Positions 20,310 to 28,770 of a DNA stretch of 29,931 nucleotides are shown here, piece after piece (the first letter of the stretch is position 1; each line of letters opens with the position of its first letter). The position numbers and the translations under genes were made by a program. Location: NCBI GenBank assembly GCA_028694075.1, contig JAQUUD010000004.1, positions 1-29,931 of the forward strand, given 5' to 3'. The notes beneath the pieces were generated by a model. It worked only from the letters and a program-made list of their open reading frames with translations, made no database searches and was not told the DNA's origin. The stretch is from Clostridia bacterium (GTDB lineage Bacteria > Bacillota > Clostridia > Christensenellales > UBA1242).

Positions 20310-23300
20310 TTGAAGCATAAAGAAAATAACTTGAAAACAATAAATGTCGACGGCAACACTGCGGCATCAAAAATAGCCTATTTTTTAAGTGAGGTGGCGG
20401 AGATTTATCCGATTACTCCATCTTCTGCAATGGCTGAAAACTGTGATGAATGGGCAAGCAAAGGAAAGAAAAACATTTTCGGCAATAAACTTATGATAAG
20501 AGAATTGCAAAGCGAAGCAGGCGCTGTGGGAGCGTTGCACGGAAGTTTGTCTGCGGGTGCTCTTTCAACAACATTCACAGCAAGTCAAGGACTTTTGTTA
20601 ATGATACCAACAATGTATAAAATAGCGGGGGAACTTCTTCCAACTGTTTTCCACGTTTCTGCAAGAGCCCTTGCAACGCACGCCCTTTCAATTTTCGGCG
20701 ACCAATCTGATATTATGGCGGTGCGCTCAACTGGATTTAATTTGCTATGTTCGGGAAGTGTTCAAGAAACCCAAGATTTGGCACTTGTTGCTCATATTGC
20801 ATCGCTAAATACAAGTTTGCCGTTTGTACATTTTTTTGATGGTTTCAGAACTTCTCATGAAGTGCAAAAAATTGAAGAAATTAGTGAAGATGACATAAAG
20901 AAAATATTTCCTTTTGAAAAAGTGAAACAATTTAAACAAAGGGCGCTTAATCCGCTTAACCCTGTTCAGAAAGGTACGGCACAAAATCCTGATATTTTCT
21001 TTCAAAACAGAGAAGCTTGCAACACCTATTATGCAAAAGTATATGACGAAGTTGAAAAAGCAATGCAACTTGTTGGTAAGGTAAGCGGGCGTTTCTATAA
21101 ACCTTTTGAATATTACGGTGATAAAAAGGCTGAGCAAATAATTGTGATTATGGGAAGCGGGGCTCAAACCGTTGAAGAAACAATAGATTATTTGAACAAA
21201 CAAGGCAATAAATTCGGGCTTATTAAAGTTAGATTATATCGACCATTTAATGCTAAAACTTTTTGCAAAGCAATACCAGATTCAGTTAAGAAAATTGCAG
21301 TTTTAGACCGTACAAAAGAAAGCGGTGCAATTGGCGAGCCTTTATATATTGATGTTTTAAGTGCTCTTGCCGAAAATAATAAAAGTAACATCAAAGTTCT
21401 CGGCGGGCGTTATGGGCTTGGGAGCAAGGAATTTACGCCAGATTGTGTAAAAGAGGTTTTTGATAATTTAAATGCAAAAAAGCCGATTAATGGCTTTACA
21501 GTTGGCATAAATGATGATGTAACAAAACTTTCTTTACCACAAACTGGGTTTAAACTTCCTGCTGAAAAAACAACTTGTTTAAAATTTTTCGGGCTTGGAA
21601 GCGACGGCACAGTCAGTGCAAACAAAAACAGCATAAAAATAATTGGGGAACACACAAACTCGTTTATTCAAGGATTTTTTGAATATGATTCAAAAAAATC
21701 AGGAAGCATAACAATTTCGCATTTGCGTATAAGCGAAAACCCGATTAAGTCTGCTTATCTTGTGACTTCTCCTGATTTTATTGCAATTCATAATTACAGT
21801 TTCGTTGCAAAATATAATCTAATTGAAAATTTAAAACAAGGCGGAACTGTGCTTTTAAATACTGTTTTAGACCAAAATGGTTTAAGTGAGGAATTGCCTG
21901 CAAATTTTGTGAAGATTTTGAAAGAAAAAAATGCTAAATTGTTTGTTATTAATGCTCAAAAAATTGCAACTGAATGTGGACTCGGAAACAAAATAAATGT
22001 CATAATGCAAAGCGCATTTTTTAAAATCACCAATATAATTGATTCGGAAAAAGTTTATAACAGCATCAAAAAAGCAATACATAGCACTTATGGACGTAAG
22101 GGCGAAACAATTGTGAATAAAAATATAATAGCGCTTGATAAGGGTTTTTCTGAAATTATTGAAATTAATGTGGAATATCTTAAAGGCTTCCATTACGAAG
22201 AAAGCAAGCAAAACACGGATAAATATTTTAATGATTTTATAAAACCAATAAATCGCTTAGAGGGAGATAAGTTGCCGGTTTCGGCTTTTTCGCCTGACGG
22301 AAATGTTCCAACCGGAACAACAAAATTTGAAAAGCGAGGCATCGCTCTGCAATGCCCAGAATGGCTAAAAGATAATTGTATTCAATGCGGTTTTTGCGTT
22401 ATGGCTTGCCCGCATTCTGCTTTAAGGGCGGTGCTTGTAAAAAATGAAGATTTGGGTATTAATTCAGATGGTTCTTCAAATAAAAAGAATGTGCCGGACA
22501 CTTTTGAAACGAAAGATGCAATGGGCATGCCGGGTTATCAATATAAACTGCAATTAAGTCCGCTTGATTGCACTGGTTGCGGTGTTTGCCAAAGCGTTTG
22601 CCCTGCTGTGAACAAAGCACTCAAAATGGTTGTTACAACTGATATATTAGACAAAGAAAAACAAAATTATGAATTTACTAAAACATTACAGACAGAAAAA
22701 GCACCGTTCCCAACTGACATTCCAAAAGGACTTCAATTTTTAACATCATATTTTGAATATAATTATGCGTGCGGGGGTTGCGGTGAAACACCTTACATTC
22801 GCCTTGCAACTTGTTTGTTCGGCGATAGTATGATAATTGCGAATGCAACGGGTTGTTCCAGCATTTATGGTGGTTCGGCTCCGGCTTGCCCTTACACAAA
22901 AGATGAAAATGGTTGCGGACCGGCGTGGGCAAACAGTTTGTTTGAAAACAATGCTGAATTCGGATTTGGAATAAAACTTGGAATAGAAGCACAAAAAGAG
23001 CGTTTAAAAGAAAATATTCAGCAATTATTAGAAATTGAAACGGGCGAAAACTCCGAAGAAGAAAAGATTTCAAGTAAAAATTTAATAAATGTTGAATTAG
23101 AAACACAATTGAAGAAGTGGCTCGAACAACCAAATAATGCAAATAAAGACGCACTTGAAGAATTAGTTGGTTTATTGGAAAAAGAATTAAAAACTAATAA
23201 GCATTATGAAAAAACTGAGATTATTAAAAAAATAATTGAAAATAAAGATTATTTAGCGAAAAAATCAGTTTGGATGATTGGCGGAGATGGCTGGGCATAT

Positions 23301-23897
23301 GATATTGGTTATGGCGGGCTTGACCATGTACTCGCATCAGATGAAGATGTTAACTTGCTTGTTTTGGATACCGAAGTATATTCAAACACGGGCGGACAAT
23401 CATCAAAAAGCACGCCGAAAGGGGCTTATGCAAAATTTGCTGCAAGCGGTAAAACAACAGGCAAAAAAGATTTGGGAGCCTTAGCAATGAATTATCCGAA
23501 TGCTTATGTTGCAAGTGTTTCAATGGGTGCGGATATGATTCAGTGCATTAAAGCATTTAAGGAAGCAGAATCACATAAAGGTCCAAGCCTTATAATTGCA
23601 TATTCGCCTTGCACCAATCACGGATTTAATATGAGTAACACATTTTTGGAAATGAAAAAAGCAGTGGAAAGCGGTTATTGGTTCTTATATAGAAATAACC
23701 CTAATGCAAAAATAAAGTTTTCACTTGACAGCAAAGAGCCGACCCTAAATTATGAAGAATTCTTAATGGGAGAAAGCCGATATTCTTCAATAGCAAAGCA
23801 AAATCCTGAGTTGGCGCACGAACTTTTCAAGCAAAGTGCCGAAGATGCAAAAGTGCGATATAAAAAATTAAAACAAAGACTAACTTTAACTGACTGA
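20310..23897 (+). CDS. nifJ: Pyruvate:ferredoxin (flavodoxin) oxidoreductase, single-chain
   Basis: This 1195-residue single-subunit PFOR oxidises pyruvate to acetyl-CoA and CO2 with reduction of ferredoxin, the central step of anaerobic fermentation. The N-terminal domain has 'YPITPSSAMAE' and 'MIRELQSEAGAVGALHGSLSAGALSTTFTASQGL'. Two [4Fe-4S] motifs follow: 'CIQCGFCVMACP' at about 690 and 'CTGCGVCQSVCP' at about 753. The C-terminal TPP domain has the proximal-cluster 'CGGCGETPY', 'GDGWAYDIGYGGLDHVLAS' (about 992) and 'NTGGQSSKSTPKGA'. Length and order are those of complete enzymes. It starts at TTG 20310, supported by AAGGAG upstream; there is no in-frame ATG before conserved sequence. It is transcribed alone from a consensus promoter with a structured leader. 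No clear terminator follows. Confidence 0.97.
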   Translation: MKHKENNLKTINVDGNTAASKIAYFLSEVAEIYPITPSSAMAENCDEWASKGKKNIFGNKLMIRELQSEAGAVGALHGSLSAGALSTTFTASQGLLLMIPTMYKIAGELLPTVFHVSARALATHALSIFGDQSDIMAVRSTGFNLLCSGSVQETQDLALVAHIASLNTSLPFVHFFDGFRTSHEVQKIEEISEDDIKKIFPFEKVKQFKQRALNPLNPVQKGTAQNPDIFFQNREACNTYYAKVYDEVEKAMQLVGKVSGRFYKPFEYYGDKKAEQIIVIMGSGAQTVEETIDYLNKQGNKFGLIKVRLYRPFNAKTFCKAIPDSVKKIAVLDRTKESGAIGEPLYIDVLSALAENNKSNIKVLGGRYGLGSKEFTPDCVKEVFDNLNAKKPINGFTVGINDDVTKLSLPQTGFKLPAEKTTCLKFFGLGSDGTVSANKNSIKIIGEHTNSFIQGFFEYDSKKSGSITISHLRISENPIKSAYLVTSPDFIAIHNYSFVAKYNLIENLKQGGTVLLNTVLDQNGLSEELPANFVKILKEKNAKLFVINAQKIATECGLGNKINVIMQSAFFKITNIIDSEKVYNSIKKAIHSTYGRKGETIVNKNIIALDKGFSEIIEINVEYLKGFHYEESKQNTDKYFNDFIKPINRLEGDKLPVSAFSPDGNVPTGTTKFEKRGIALQCPEWLKDNCIQCGFCVMACPHSALRAVLVKNEDLGINSDGSSNKKNVPDTFETKDAMGMPGYQYKLQLSPLDCTGCGVCQSVCPAVNKALKMVVTTDILDKEKQNYEFTKTLQTEKAPFPTDIPKGLQFLTSYFEYNYACGGCGETPYIRLATCLFGDSMIIANATGCSSIYGGSAPACPYTKDENGCGPAWANSLFENNAEFGFGIKLGIEAQKERLKENIQQLLEIETGENSEEEKISSKNLINVELETQLKKWLEQPNNANKDALEELVGLLEKELKTNKHYEKTEIIKKIIENKDYLAKKSVWMIGGDGWAYDIGYGGLDHVLASDEDVNLLVLDTEVYSNTGGQSSKSTPKGAYAKFAASGKTTGKKDLGALAMNYPNAYVASVSMGADMIQCIKAFKEAESHKGPSLIIAYSPCTNHGFNMSNTFLEMKKAVESGYWFLYRNNPNAKIKFSLDSKEPTLNYEEFLMGESRYSSIAKQNPELAHELFKQSAEDAKVRYKKLKQRLTLTD

Positions 23898-24033
23898 TTT
23901 GTTTAAAATTTGTTGAAAATTGAATTTAAATTACATTAAATAAATATAAAAGCAAAATTAAATAATAAAAAATTATAAAAAAATAATATGTCAATATTTT
24001 GAATATGTTATAATAAAAAATGGAGAAAAGAAA

Positions 24034-24471
24034 ATGGAAGAAGAAAAAGAAACAAAATCAAAAATAATTTCTGATGCGGTTTGCGGTATGATTATGCTGT
24101 TAAGCATTGCTGTGTTTTTATTAATAGGTTGGCTTAGCGGAAATTGGCACCCTGCTTGGGTTATCGTTGTTGTTGGCGGAAGTTTATGTGGGATTGTTGG
24201 CATTTTGACAAGCGTCTTGGCAAAAAAGAAAGATAAAGCGAGTAAATTCAAAACAATCAGTGAAGCAATTTGCGGAATTTTGGTTTTATTAAGTGTTGAT
24301 GTTTATTTGTGTTTAGGGCTAAGTTTCGGTTTATGGCACCCATATTGGATAATCATTCCAATAAGTGGCTTGGTTTGCGGACTTATCGCAATAATTCCAA
24401 ATACATACGAACGCTTGCAAAAAGTAAAAGAAAATGAAAATAATATCAAATCAGATGAACCTGAAAAATAA
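24034..24471 (+). CDS. Membrane protein with an internal tandem duplication
   Basis: This 145-residue membrane protein is made of two copies of the same module, each with two helices. 'ISDAVCGMIMLLSIAVFLLIGWLSGNWHPAW' (residues about 11-41) matches 'ISEAICGILVLLSVDVYLCLGLSFGLWHPYW' (about 76-106). Each ends with a helix carrying a 'G.LCGIVGIL' or 'G.VCGLIAII' motif. A lysine-rich linker joins the modules and the C-terminus is charged. The conserved C-G, N/L-WHP motifs suggest a defined but unknown role. Its TATAAT -10 is at 24009-24014 and GGAG precedes the ATG. It is co-transcribed with truA, which starts 8 bases after its stop. Confidence 0.75.
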   Translation: MEEEKETKSKIISDAVCGMIMLLSIAVFLLIGWLSGNWHPAWVIVVVGGSLCGIVGILTSVLAKKKDKASKFKTISEAICGILVLLSVDVYLCLGLSFGLWHPYWIIIPISGLVCGLIAIIPNTYERLQKVKENENNIKSDEPEK

Positions 24472-24479
24472 AGAAAGAT

Positions 24480-25214
24480 ATGAAAAAAATTTGTTTGATT
24501 ATTCAATATAACGGTAAAAATTTTTGCGGTTGGCAAAAACAAATCGGAAAAAGAACAGTGCAGGGCGTTTTGGAGCATAAAATATCAAAACTCTTGAAAG
24601 AAGAAATCAGTTTGTTTGCAAGCGGAAGAACTGATGCCGGAGTGCACTCAACTGGTCAAACAGCACATTTTGAAACAAACTCCGATTTTGATTTAAGCAA
24701 ACTGTCTTTTGCAGTTAATTTTGGTTTGGAAAATGATGTCAGCATTCTTAAAGCAAAAGAAGTAAGCCAAAATTTCCACGCACGATATTCAGTAAAAAAG
24801 AAAACATATATTTACAAGATTTATGTTAGTAAAATAAAAAAACCGCTTAAAGATGGCTTGGTCACTCAGGTTATTTATGATTTGGATATAAGCAAAATGA
24901 AACAGGCGACAAAGTATTTCGTTGGGGAACATAATTTTTTTGCATTTTGTTCGTCCGGTTCAAGTGTAAAAGATTTTGTTCGAGTTATTTATGACTTTAA
25001 AATCAAAAAAGTTGATGATGAAATTCATTTAAAAATTTCAGGCAATGGTTTTTTGTATAATATGGTAAGGATAATTGTTGGGACATTGATTGATGTTGGC
25101 AGGGGGAAAATCAAGCCAGAAGAAATTGTAAACATTATTAAAAGCAAAGACAGGAAAAAAGCAGGCGAAACAATGCCAGCTCACGGGTTGTATTTATGTA
25201 AAGTTGGTTATTAA
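24480..25214 (+). CDS. truA: tRNA pseudouridine(38-40) synthase
   Basis: This 244-residue enzyme isomerises uridines 38-40 in the anticodon stem of tRNAs. The catalytic motif 'ASGRTDAGVHSTGQ' carries Asp52. Other TruA hallmarks are 'IIQYNGKNFCGWQKQ' at the N-terminus, 'NFHARYSVKKKTYIYKIY', 'GEHNFFAFCSSGSSVKDFVR' and the C-terminal 'GNGFLYNMVRIIVGTLIDVGRGKI'. Length and motif order are complete. It overlaps nothing but lies 8 bases behind the duplicated membrane protein gene, with AAAGAAAG as its ribosome site, so the two form an operon ending in a terminator. Confidence 0.96.
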   Translation: MKKICLIIQYNGKNFCGWQKQIGKRTVQGVLEHKISKLLKEEISLFASGRTDAGVHSTGQTAHFETNSDFDLSKLSFAVNFGLENDVSILKAKEVSQNFHARYSVKKKTYIYKIYVSKIKKPLKDGLVTQVIYDLDISKMKQATKYFVGEHNFFAFCSSGSSVKDFVRVIYDFKIKKVDDEIHLKISGNGFLYNMVRIIVGTLIDVGRGKIKPEEIVNIIKSKDRKKAGETMPAHGLYLCKVGY

Positions 25215-25221
25215 TTAAAGA

Positions 25222-25258
25222 AGTTAAACTTAAGTTAGTTTGACTTTTTTAATTTTTT
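25222..25258 (+). terminator. Terminator after truA
   Basis: AAGTTAAACT pairs with AGTTTGACTT (one wobble) and is followed by long T tracts. Confidence 0.8.
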
Positions 25259-25315
25259 ACACTTGTTGCATTTCAAAAAGAATATTACAAATTTAATGGG
25301 GTCAGATGAAAAAAA

Positions 25316-25422
25316 CGGCTGAAAAGCCGGCGTGCTTTTTAAGCACGCCAAAGCCTTTTAATTTGAAAAATTAAAAGGCTTGCCGAATTTTGATTTCATC
25401 AAAATTCGGGGCTTTTCAGCCG
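25316..25422. repeat. Cloverleaf palindrome D
   Basis: The closing stem CGGCTGAAAAGCC (25316-25328) pairs perfectly with 25410-25422. Inside are GGCGTGCTT/AAGCACGCC (25329-25349, loop TTT), AAGCCTTTTAATTT with its perfect complement (25351-25381, loop GAA) and CCGAATTTTGAT/ATCAAAATTCGG (25383-25409, loop TTC). Two single bases are unpaired between arms. It lies between the convergent truA and SDR genes, beyond the truA terminator. The A7 tract before it could help it terminate leftward transcripts. Confidence 0.9.
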
Positions 25423-25586
25423 GAGTCTAACTCGCTTGATTTATTTATAAATTATATATAATAATTAAATATAAACATTTATTAAAACTTTCAAATTTTT
25501 TCAAATTTTTTTATAATTACATTATTTTTATAAATTATCTTGATTTGATATCAACAAAGTTAAATTCAAATTAAGTTTAAAACCTT

Positions 25587-26363
25587 TTAGTATTTTCCGC
25601 CTTTTGATTTATTTGTTGATTTTAAAAACCAATTTAGCGGAAAAATTTTATATAAAAAATATAAAAACTTATATTTTTTTCCAATTATATATTGCGGTTT
25701 TAATTTCGGCTTGTTAATTATTTGAAAAATTTTATCACTGGCATAAGTTAAAGGCATACGCTTCTCTTCATTTCGGTCAATGTTCTCGGTTGCATTTTTA
25801 ATTCGGTTGCCATAGCGAATGTTTGTGTCAAAATGTTTAACTCGGTTTTTTGTAAAATTTGTTTTAATGTCACCGGGGCAGATTGCACAAACTTGAATCC
25901 CAGCACAGTTAAGTTCCATTCTGATTGAATTTGAAAGCATACTCACTGCTGATTTGCTTGCACAATAAAGTGTCCTAAAAGGCAATGCAAAAAAAGCACA
26001 AGCAGAACTGATATTAATAATTTTTCCGCCTTTTTGCATCAACGGCAGTGCATTTTGAATGCAAAATAAAGTGCCAAAAAAATTAACATCAAAAATTTTT
26101 CTTGCTTCTGCGGGTGTTATAAGTTCAGTCGCCCCTGAAATTCCATAACCGGCATTATTTATTAAGATGTCAATCTTCCCGTAAGATTTTTCAATTTCCT
26201 TGAAAGCCTTTGCAATTTCATCTTCATTTGATAAATCACATTTAATCCCGCAAGAATTTTCCACGCTTCTGGCAAGAATAATAACTTTTGCCCCTTGTTT
26301 TAAAAATTTTTCTGTTAGCGCTTTACCAATTCCGCTGGTCCCACCTGTTATAACAACATTCAT
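25587..26363 (-). CDS. Short-chain dehydrogenase/reductase (SDR 1)
   Basis: This is a 258-residue classical SDR. Its nucleotide site is TGGTSGIG (6-13), with NNAG at 69-72 and catalytic Ser120, Tyr133 and Lys137 in 'ISSACAFFALPFRTLYCASK'. After the PGDIKT turn, a long tail (about 215-258) is basic and hydrophobic ('YKFLYFLYKIFPLNWFLKS'), resembling membrane-associating ends of lipid-acting SDRs. It is divergently transcribed from a second SDR with the same plan. A serine-palmitoyltransferase-like gene follows that SDR, so a lipid ketoreductase role (for example of 3-ketosphinganine) is plausible but not shown. AAGGATAAG before the ATG supports the start. Confidence 0.85.
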   Translation of the reverse strand: MNVVITGGTSGIGKALTEKFLKQGAKVIILARSVENSCGIKCDLSNEDEIAKAFKEIEKSYGKIDILINNAGYGISGATELITPAEARKIFDVNFFGTLFCIQNALPLMQKGGKIINISSACAFFALPFRTLYCASKSAVSMLSNSIRMELNCAGIQVCAICPGDIKTNFTKNRVKHFDTNIRYGNRIKNATENIDRNEEKRMPLTYASDKIFQIINKPKLKPQYIIGKKYKFLYFLYKIFPLNWFLKSTNKSKGGKY

Positions 26364-26413
26364 TTTCTTATCCTTTTTGCTTTCGAAATTTTAAACAATT
26401 CCTTATAAATCTT

Positions 26414-26442
26414 AGTTTAAAATAAAATATTCAATTTGTCAA
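26414..26442 (-). promoter_or_regulatory. Promoter of SDR 1
   Basis: On the minus strand, TTGACA (26442-26437), a 17-base spacer and TAAACT (26419-26414). Confidence 0.8.
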
Positions 26443-26510
26443 TTTAAACAAAAACAAAAAATTTATAACTTAGATAAAATATTTTGTTAGTTTAACATTT
26501 AAAAATATTA

Positions 26511-26539
26511 TTGACTTTATAATTTTAAAGTTGTAAAAT
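26511..26539 (+). promoter_or_regulatory. Promoter of SDR 2
   Basis: TTGACT (26511-26516), a 17-base spacer and TAAAAT (26534-26539), back to back with the SDR 1 promoter. Confidence 0.8.
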
Positions 26540-26570
26540 GATTAATATAGCATAATTTAGGAGTTGAAAA

Positions 26571-27356
26571 TTGGTTGTTTTAATTACCGGTGCAAGCAGT
26601 GGAATTGGGCTTGCAACTGCAAATTATTTAACTGAGAAAGGCTATAAAGTTTATGGTCTGAGCAGAAAAATGCCTGAAAATGTCGAGTTCGAAAATCTTG
26701 TTTGTGATGTAACAAATTATAAAGCAGTTGCAGAAAAATTTGAATACATATACAATAAAGAAGGCAGAATTGATGTGCTGATTAATAATGCAGGTATGGG
26801 CATTGCCGGTGCAATAGAGCATACCGAAGCGGAAGATATCAAAAAAATTTTTGATTTGAATGTTCTTGCACTCATTAACAGTTGCAAATGTGTTGTGCCT
26901 TTTATGCGAAAGTGTGGCGGTGGAAAAATAATCAATATTGGCTCTGTTGCGGGTGTTATCCCAATTCCGTTTCAAGCATGCTATTCATCCACTAAATCTG
27001 CTGTGGATATATTTTCAACGGCTTTCGGCTTAGAAGTAAAAGATTTTAACATTCAACTTACAACTGTTATGCCTGGAGATACAAAATCAAATTTTGGATT
27101 TAATAGAGTTAAAAACACGCTGATGCAAGATGAGTATTATAAAAGCAGAATTGATAATTCGATTAAGAAAATGGAAAAGGACGAAAGAGAAGGAATGTCG
27201 CCTTTGTGCGTAAGCGAAGTTATTTATAAGGTTATAAAAAGAAAGAAATCTCCGTCCAGAGTTGCCGTTGGCTTTAATTATAAAACAATAGTTTTTTTAA
27301 GCAAAATTTTGCCAAGAAGTTTAATGCTGAAAGTTGTAAAAAAAATGTATGGTTGA
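26571..27356 (+). CDS. Short-chain dehydrogenase/reductase (SDR 2)
   Basis: This is a 261-residue classical SDR. It has GASSGIG (7-13), NNAG (72-75), catalytic Ser125, Tyr138 and Lys142, and the 'MPGDTKSNF' turn after the active site. The C-terminal tail 'NYKTIVFLSKILPRSLMLKVVKKMYG' is basic-hydrophobic like that of SDR 1, suggesting paralogues by duplication. It starts at TTG 26571, with AGGAG at proper distance; no ATG lies before the nucleotide motif. It lies 110 bases upstream of the serine-palmitoyltransferase-like gene on the same strand, with no strong terminator between. The natural partner reaction would be reduction of the 3-keto product of that enzyme; this is inference from position and tail. 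Confidence 0.85.
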   Translation: MVVLITGASSGIGLATANYLTEKGYKVYGLSRKMPENVEFENLVCDVTNYKAVAEKFEYIYNKEGRIDVLINNAGMGIAGAIEHTEAEDIKKIFDLNVLALINSCKCVVPFMRKCGGGKIINIGSVAGVIPIPFQACYSSTKSAVDIFSTAFGLEVKDFNIQLTTVMPGDTKSNFGFNRVKNTLMQDEYYKSRIDNSIKKMEKDEREGMSPLCVSEVIYKVIKRKKSPSRVAVGFNYKTIVFLSKILPRSLMLKVVKKMYG

Positions 27357-27417
27357 TTATTTTAATTTTGATTATTAAAAATTAGAAATCAATTGAAAAT
27401 TTAATGTGAATTCAAAA

Positions 27418-27443
27418 CGAAAAACAAATATTTATGTTTTTCG
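27418..27443 (+). other. Intercistronic hairpin between SDR 2 and the SPT-like gene
   Basis: CGAAAAACA (27418-27426) pairs with TGTTTTTCG (27435-27443) around an A/T loop. It has no T-run, so it is probably not a full terminator; it may adjust the ratio of the two products. Confidence 0.55.
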
Positions 27444-27466
27444 AGTAAAATTTAAAGGAGAAAAAA

Positions 27467-28657
27467 ATGGATTTATTCAAAAAATGCGAAATATTTAATA
27501 ATGGAGTGATTAGTCAGGTTAAGGCAAACGGGCTTTATCCTTATTTTCATTATTTAAACTCAGGTCAAGATACTGAAGTTATGATGGAAGGCAAGAGAAC
27601 AATTATGATTGGCTCAAACAATTATTTGGGTCTTACATCTCATCCGGAAGTGATTAAAGCCGGAGTGGAAGCGATTGAAAAATACGGCTCAGGTTGTTCA
27701 GGTTCAAGATTTTTAAACGGAACTCTTGATATCCACATTGCACTTGAAAAAGAACTTGCTGAATTTTTACATAAGGAAGATGTTGTAACATTCAGCACCG
27801 GTTTCCAAAGCAATTTGGGAATAATCAGTGCAATTGCAGGCAGAAATGATTACATTTTATGTGATAAGGAAAATCACGCAAGCATTTATGATGCGTGCAG
27901 ATTAAGTTTCGCTAAAATGTTAAGATTTGAACACAGTGATATGCAAGACCTTGAAAAACAACTTAAAACTGTGCCGGAAAGTGCGGGAATTTTAATTGTT
28001 ACCGACGGTGTTTTCAGTATGAGCGGAGAAATTTGTAAACTTCCTGAGATTGTTAAACTTGCCAAAAAATTTGGGGCAAGAATTATGATCGATGATGCAC
28101 ACGGCTTAGGTGTTATGGGCGCTAACGGCAGGGGAACAGCAGAACATTTCGGGCTTGAAAAAGAAGTTGACATCTATATGGGAACATTCAGTAAATCCCT
28201 TGCGAGTCTTGGCGGATATATGGCATCAACAAAAGATGTGATTAATTTTGTAAGACATAATTCCAGACCTTTTATGTTTAGTGCAAGCCCAACACCTGCA
28301 AGCGTTGCCTGTGCAAGAGCGTCTTTAAAACTTCTTAGAGAAAATCCAAAAATGGTGCAAAGGCTGAAAGATATTTCAAATTATATGCGAACGGGCTTAA
28401 AAAAGAAAGGCATTAAACTTATTGAAAGCACAACGCCGATTATTCCGATTTATACATTTGAAGATGAAAAAGCGTTTATGGCATGCAAACTTCTTTTGGA
28501 GCGTGGCGTATATGTTAATCCGGTAATTTCACCAGCAACACCAAAAGGTCAGGCACTTTTAAGAACAAGTTATATGGCAACTCACACCGAAAAACAAATG
28601 GACGAAGCAATCGAAAAAATTGCCGAAGTTTTAAAAATGATTGACATTTTGAAATAA
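27467..28657 (+). CDS. Serine palmitoyltransferase-like alpha-oxoamine synthase
   Basis: This is a 396-residue PLP enzyme of the family of serine palmitoyltransferase, 2-amino-3-ketobutyrate-CoA ligase (KBL) and BioF. It condenses an amino acid with an acyl-CoA with loss of CO2. Features include 'GLYPYFHYLNSGQDTEVMMEGK', 'GSNNYLGLTSHPEV', 'YGSGCSGSRFLNGTLDIH', 'NHASIYD', 'DDAHGLG' (209-215) and the PLP-lysine motif 'GTFSKSLASLGGY' with Lys243. The end is 'RTSYMATHTEKQMDEAI'. The YPYF/TEV opening and MATHT closing are as I recall them for Bacteroides-type serine palmitoyltransferases, so I favour serine plus long acyl-CoA giving 3-ketosphinganine, with KBL as the alternative. AAAGGAG precedes the ATG. 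Its neighbours, two SDRs with membrane-type tails, fit a sphingolipid-like route. Confidence 0.8.
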   Translation: MDLFKKCEIFNNGVISQVKANGLYPYFHYLNSGQDTEVMMEGKRTIMIGSNNYLGLTSHPEVIKAGVEAIEKYGSGCSGSRFLNGTLDIHIALEKELAEFLHKEDVVTFSTGFQSNLGIISAIAGRNDYILCDKENHASIYDACRLSFAKMLRFEHSDMQDLEKQLKTVPESAGILIVTDGVFSMSGEICKLPEIVKLAKKFGARIMIDDAHGLGVMGANGRGTAEHFGLEKEVDIYMGTFSKSLASLGGYMASTKDVINFVRHNSRPFMFSASPTPASVACARASLKLLRENPKMVQRLKDISNYMRTGLKKKGIKLIESTTPIIPIYTFEDEKAFMACKLLLERGVYVNPVISPATPKGQALLRTSYMATHTEKQMDEAIEKIAEVLKMIDILK

Positions 28658-28690
28658 GATTATTGATTTTTTAAATTAGGTTTTTGACAA

Positions 28691-28721
28691 AAATCCTGAG
28701 AAAGTTTTCTCGGGATTTTTT
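28691..28721 (+). terminator. Terminator of the SPT-like gene
   Basis: AAATCCTGAGAA pairs with TTCTCGGGATTT (one wobble) and runs into six T. Confidence 0.88.
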
Positions 28722-28770
28722 GACCGATTGATTTGTCCGATAGGCTTGGTTGACTTGCCCGTTAGACCTT

